Notes under the pieces: model-generated
What the model was told of the DNA's origin: nothing
Seen by the model: only the letters and a program-made list of their open reading frames with translations
The model's database searches: none
DNA from: Nostoc sphaeroides
GTDB lineage: Bacteria > Cyanobacteriota > Cyanobacteriia > Cyanobacteriales > Nostocaceae
Assembly: GCF_003443655.1 (NCBI RefSeq)
Contig: NZ_CP031941.1
Coordinates: 4,524,501-4,588,500 of the forward strand
DNA: 64,000 bases
Reading direction: 5' to 3'
Part shown: one piece after another, positions 62,242-64,000 of the stretch
Position numbering within the stretch: the first letter of the stretch is position 1
Layout: every line of letters begins with the position of its first letter
Position numbers and translations under genes: made by a program

Positions 62242-63081
62242 CTACTTCTTCACCACTTGCAGGCGCTGAGTTACCATCGTCATCCCATTACCCCGCAGGA
62301 TGACAGCAGAAACCCACTGGCTACCTGGGGTAGATGGTGCTTGTGCCGTTTTAAACAGTCCACCAGATGTCAGTAATTCCAAATCCACGGATGTGGGGCT
62401 GAGATACTTATCTGCTTGGATAGGTTCTTCTAGCGCAGTTCCTAGTAGAAAATCATCACCAAGTGGCTCTTGGACGATCGCATCAAAACTATACTTTTGA
62501 CCAACCAGCACCTGCTCTGGTAATTTAATATCAAGTTGGGGCGGCTTACTGCCAGAGGTAAGTTGAGTGCGTTCTGACAAAATGTCTTGGCGGACTATTT
62601 TTCCGCCTGCAATGCGCTGACGCGATTTAATCGTGGCATTGAGGGCCGAATTATTACTGTTAGCGGAGGGTAAGCCAGTTATTTTCGTTTCTGTTTCGGC
62701 AATAATTCCATTGCCTTCAGCTTTTGAAGATAGCAGTTTTGTACTGTATTGCAATTTGGGATATCGTTGCCAAAGTGAAGTCAAAGACTTTTCCAGGGTT
62801 TGCAGGTTTAATCCATCCCCATGAGTGAAATTGGAGCTATAGAATTGCAACACCCCTTTAACATCGCCCCGACTGGCGGCTGCATCAACTTGTGTCAACA
62901 GGTTTTTCACATCGACTGGTGCATTTTGGGCTGTACCAGCTTGGGCTAATTGCTGTCGTGTCGCCGCTTGAGTGCGTTGCCAACCACTTGTTAAACCAAG
63001 GGTTAGCAGGAATGAAACCAGCCAGATCCTAGCTGGAAATCTGAGTTGTCGTCTCACTAAAGCGGTAATAATGTTTGTCAT
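62242..63081 (-). CDS. Secreted or membrane-anchored protein, unknown, with NTF2-like segment
   Basis: 279 residues. An N-terminal hydrophobic helix (IWLVSFLLTLGLTSGW) acts as signal or anchor. The middle (about 55-165) has LLTQVDAAASRGDVKGVLQFYSSNF and KLLSSKAEGNGIIAETETKI, like an NTF2-type domain. The C-terminal half is beta-rich (YSFDAIVQEPLGDDF...). Similar proteins are conserved in cyanobacteria next to murG as I recall, but the role is unknown. Confidence 0.7.
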   Translation of the reverse strand: MTNIITALVRRQLRFPARIWLVSFLLTLGLTSGWQRTQAATRQQLAQAGTAQNAPVDVKNLLTQVDAAASRGDVKGVLQFYSSNFTHGDGLNLQTLEKSLTSLWQRYPKLQYSTKLLSSKAEGNGIIAETETKITGLPSANSNNSALNATIKSRQRIAGGKIVRQDILSERTQLTSGSKPPQLDIKLPEQVLVGQKYSFDAIVQEPLGDDFLLGTALEEPIQADKYLSPTSVDLELLTSGGLFKTAQAPSTPGSQWVSAVILRGNGMTMVTQRLQVVKK

Positions 63082-63165
63082 TGGTAAGAGTTTACTGATT
63101 TGATGAGAGAAAGTAAGGAAATTGTTTTATCTTAGTTAAGCTAGACGCTAAACGGTAGAGGTTTG

Positions 63166-64000
63166 ATGGCAAACGCACCGATACGATTATTAATAGCTGC
63201 CAGTGGAACTGGTGGACATTTGTTTCCAGCGATCGCACTGGCCCAAAAACTTCCAGATTATCAAATAGAATGGCTGGGAGTACCCAATCGGCTAGAAACT
63301 CAACTTGTCCCTAAAGAGTATTCCTTGAATACTATTGCAGTTGAAGGGTTTCAGCAAGGGTTTGGACTCTCCTCGATTCGGATTTTGGGTAAACTCGCCC
63401 TTTCGATTATAGAAGTCAGGCGAATTTTGAAGCAGGGAAATTTTCAAGGGGTGTTTACAACAGGAGGTTACATTGCCGGGCCAGCTGTCATTGCGGCGCG
63501 TTCCCTCGGTTTACCTGTGGTTTTTCACGAATCTAACGCAATACCTGGTAAAGTAACTCGCTTTTTTGGCCCTTGGTGTAGCGCGGTAGCGCTGGGATTT
63601 GAAGTAGCTGCTAAGTATTTGCCTCGTGCTAAAAATGTCTGTGTTGGTACTCCTGTAAGGGCACAATTCCTGGATGGGGCAATTAATGCGCCACTGGATT
63701 TAGCTATTCCTGATGGGGTTCCTTTAATTGTTGTTTTTGGTGGTAGCCAAGGTGCAGTTGCGGTTAATAAGTTGGTGCGTGAATCTGCAAAAGCTTGGTT
63801 TGATGCTGGTGCTTATGTAGTACATTTAACTGGCGATCGCGACGAGGAAGCAGATAGCCTCAAACATCCACAGTACATAGCCTTACCTTTTTACAACAAT
63901 ATGGCAGCATTATTGCAACGAGCTACTCTTGCCATTAGTCGTTCTGGTGCTGGTAGCTTGACAGAATTGGCAGTATGTGGAACGCCAGCGATTTTGATTC
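63166..64000 (+). CDS. murG: MurG glycosyltransferase, N-terminal part (runs off right edge)
   Basis: 278 codons visible from ATG 63166. It catalyses transfer of GlcNAc from UDP-GlcNAc to undecaprenyl-PP-MurNAc-pentapeptide (lipid I to lipid II). The N-terminal ASGTGGHLFPAIALAQKL is the classic MurG G-loop, with TTGGYIAGPAVIAARSLG and HESNAIPGK following. The UDP-sugar binding GGSQGA loop and SRSGAGSLTELA are also present. About 80 residues of the usual 360 are missing beyond the window. Confidence 0.96.
   Translation, partial: MANAPIRLLIAASGTGGHLFPAIALAQKLPDYQIEWLGVPNRLETQLVPKEYSLNTIAVEGFQQGFGLSSIRILGKLALSIIEVRRILKQGNFQGVFTTGGYIAGPAVIAARSLGLPVVFHESNAIPGKVTRFFGPWCSAVALGFEVAAKYLPRAKNVCVGTPVRAQFLDGAINAPLDLAIPDGVPLIVVFGGSQGAVAVNKLVRESAKAWFDAGAYVVHLTGDRDEEADSLKHPQYIALPFYNNMAALLQRATLAISRSGAGSLTELAVCGTPAILI

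Overview
The window comes from a filamentous, heterocyst-type cyanobacterium (Nostoc/Anabaena-like). The evidence is magnesium chelatase subunit D, ferrochelatase with a C-terminal chlorophyll-binding tail, tandem high-light-inducible proteins, a DevBCA exporter, XisH/XisI homologues, a SigF/SigJ-type sigma factor, very frequent GCGATCGC (HIP1) octamers, and intergenic DNA crowded with small repeats. I see no tRNA, rRNA or CRISPR array, and no complete IS element.

Layout. 1-1538: tandem prfB genes on the minus strand. The left copy (RF2, cut by the edge) and its upstream paralogue both keep the CTTTGAC +1 frameshift site. The paralogue also has an in-frame TGA and has lost the GGQ and SPF motifs. 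1753-5707: Bax-inhibitor-1 membrane protein, group 3 sigma factor, chlD. 5799-9504: two nuclease-like proteins (the second with a premature stop), a long-hairpin RNA candidate (about 186 nt, 6S-like), HNH protein, RNase III, XisH/XisI. 9530-16000: histidine kinase, then an NrtA/CmpA-type ABC transporter led by a c-di-AMP (ydaO-type) riboswitch, then a second riboswitch of the same class before a universal-stress-protein gene. 16370-20814: TetR regulator divergent from devBCA, with paired operator-like repeats between them. 21507-31507: ComM-type ATPase, two secreted proteins, an endonuclease-like protein, YihY, DUF421, purB, DUF4126. 32020-37913: hemH, a methyltransferase, three tandem paralogues of one small family, a Tat-exported dienelactone hydrolase and a small membrane protein. 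39003-43324: a 1040-residue membrane protein with seven helical repeats, then one dead and two intact HLIP genes. 43773-50159: an infC paralogue apparently starting at AUC, a DEAD-box helicase with altered motif III, dnaG, and an amidase with altered active-site residues. 50462-53044: a methyltransferase fused to a PstI/BsuBI-type nuclease. 53309-64000: TPR protein, GNAT, dacB, TerB-like protein, a group II intron remnant, a lipoprotein, a P-loop kinase, a membrane protein, an SDR, a secreted protein and the start of murG.

The strongest unexplained signal is in the intergenic DNA. A family of short non-autonomous elements has ends starting CAATAC and makes perfect 10-bp target duplications. 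There are four 102-bp copies and two identical 139-bp copies, and all six duplications can be read directly. Several lie inside other repeats, so the order of insertion can be read. No transposase for them is in the window.

Regulation is a second theme: two RF2 frameshift sites, two c-di-AMP riboswitches (one with repeat DNA inserted in a peripheral stem), a probable non-canonical start on an IF-3 gene, and a duplicated dnaG translation start.
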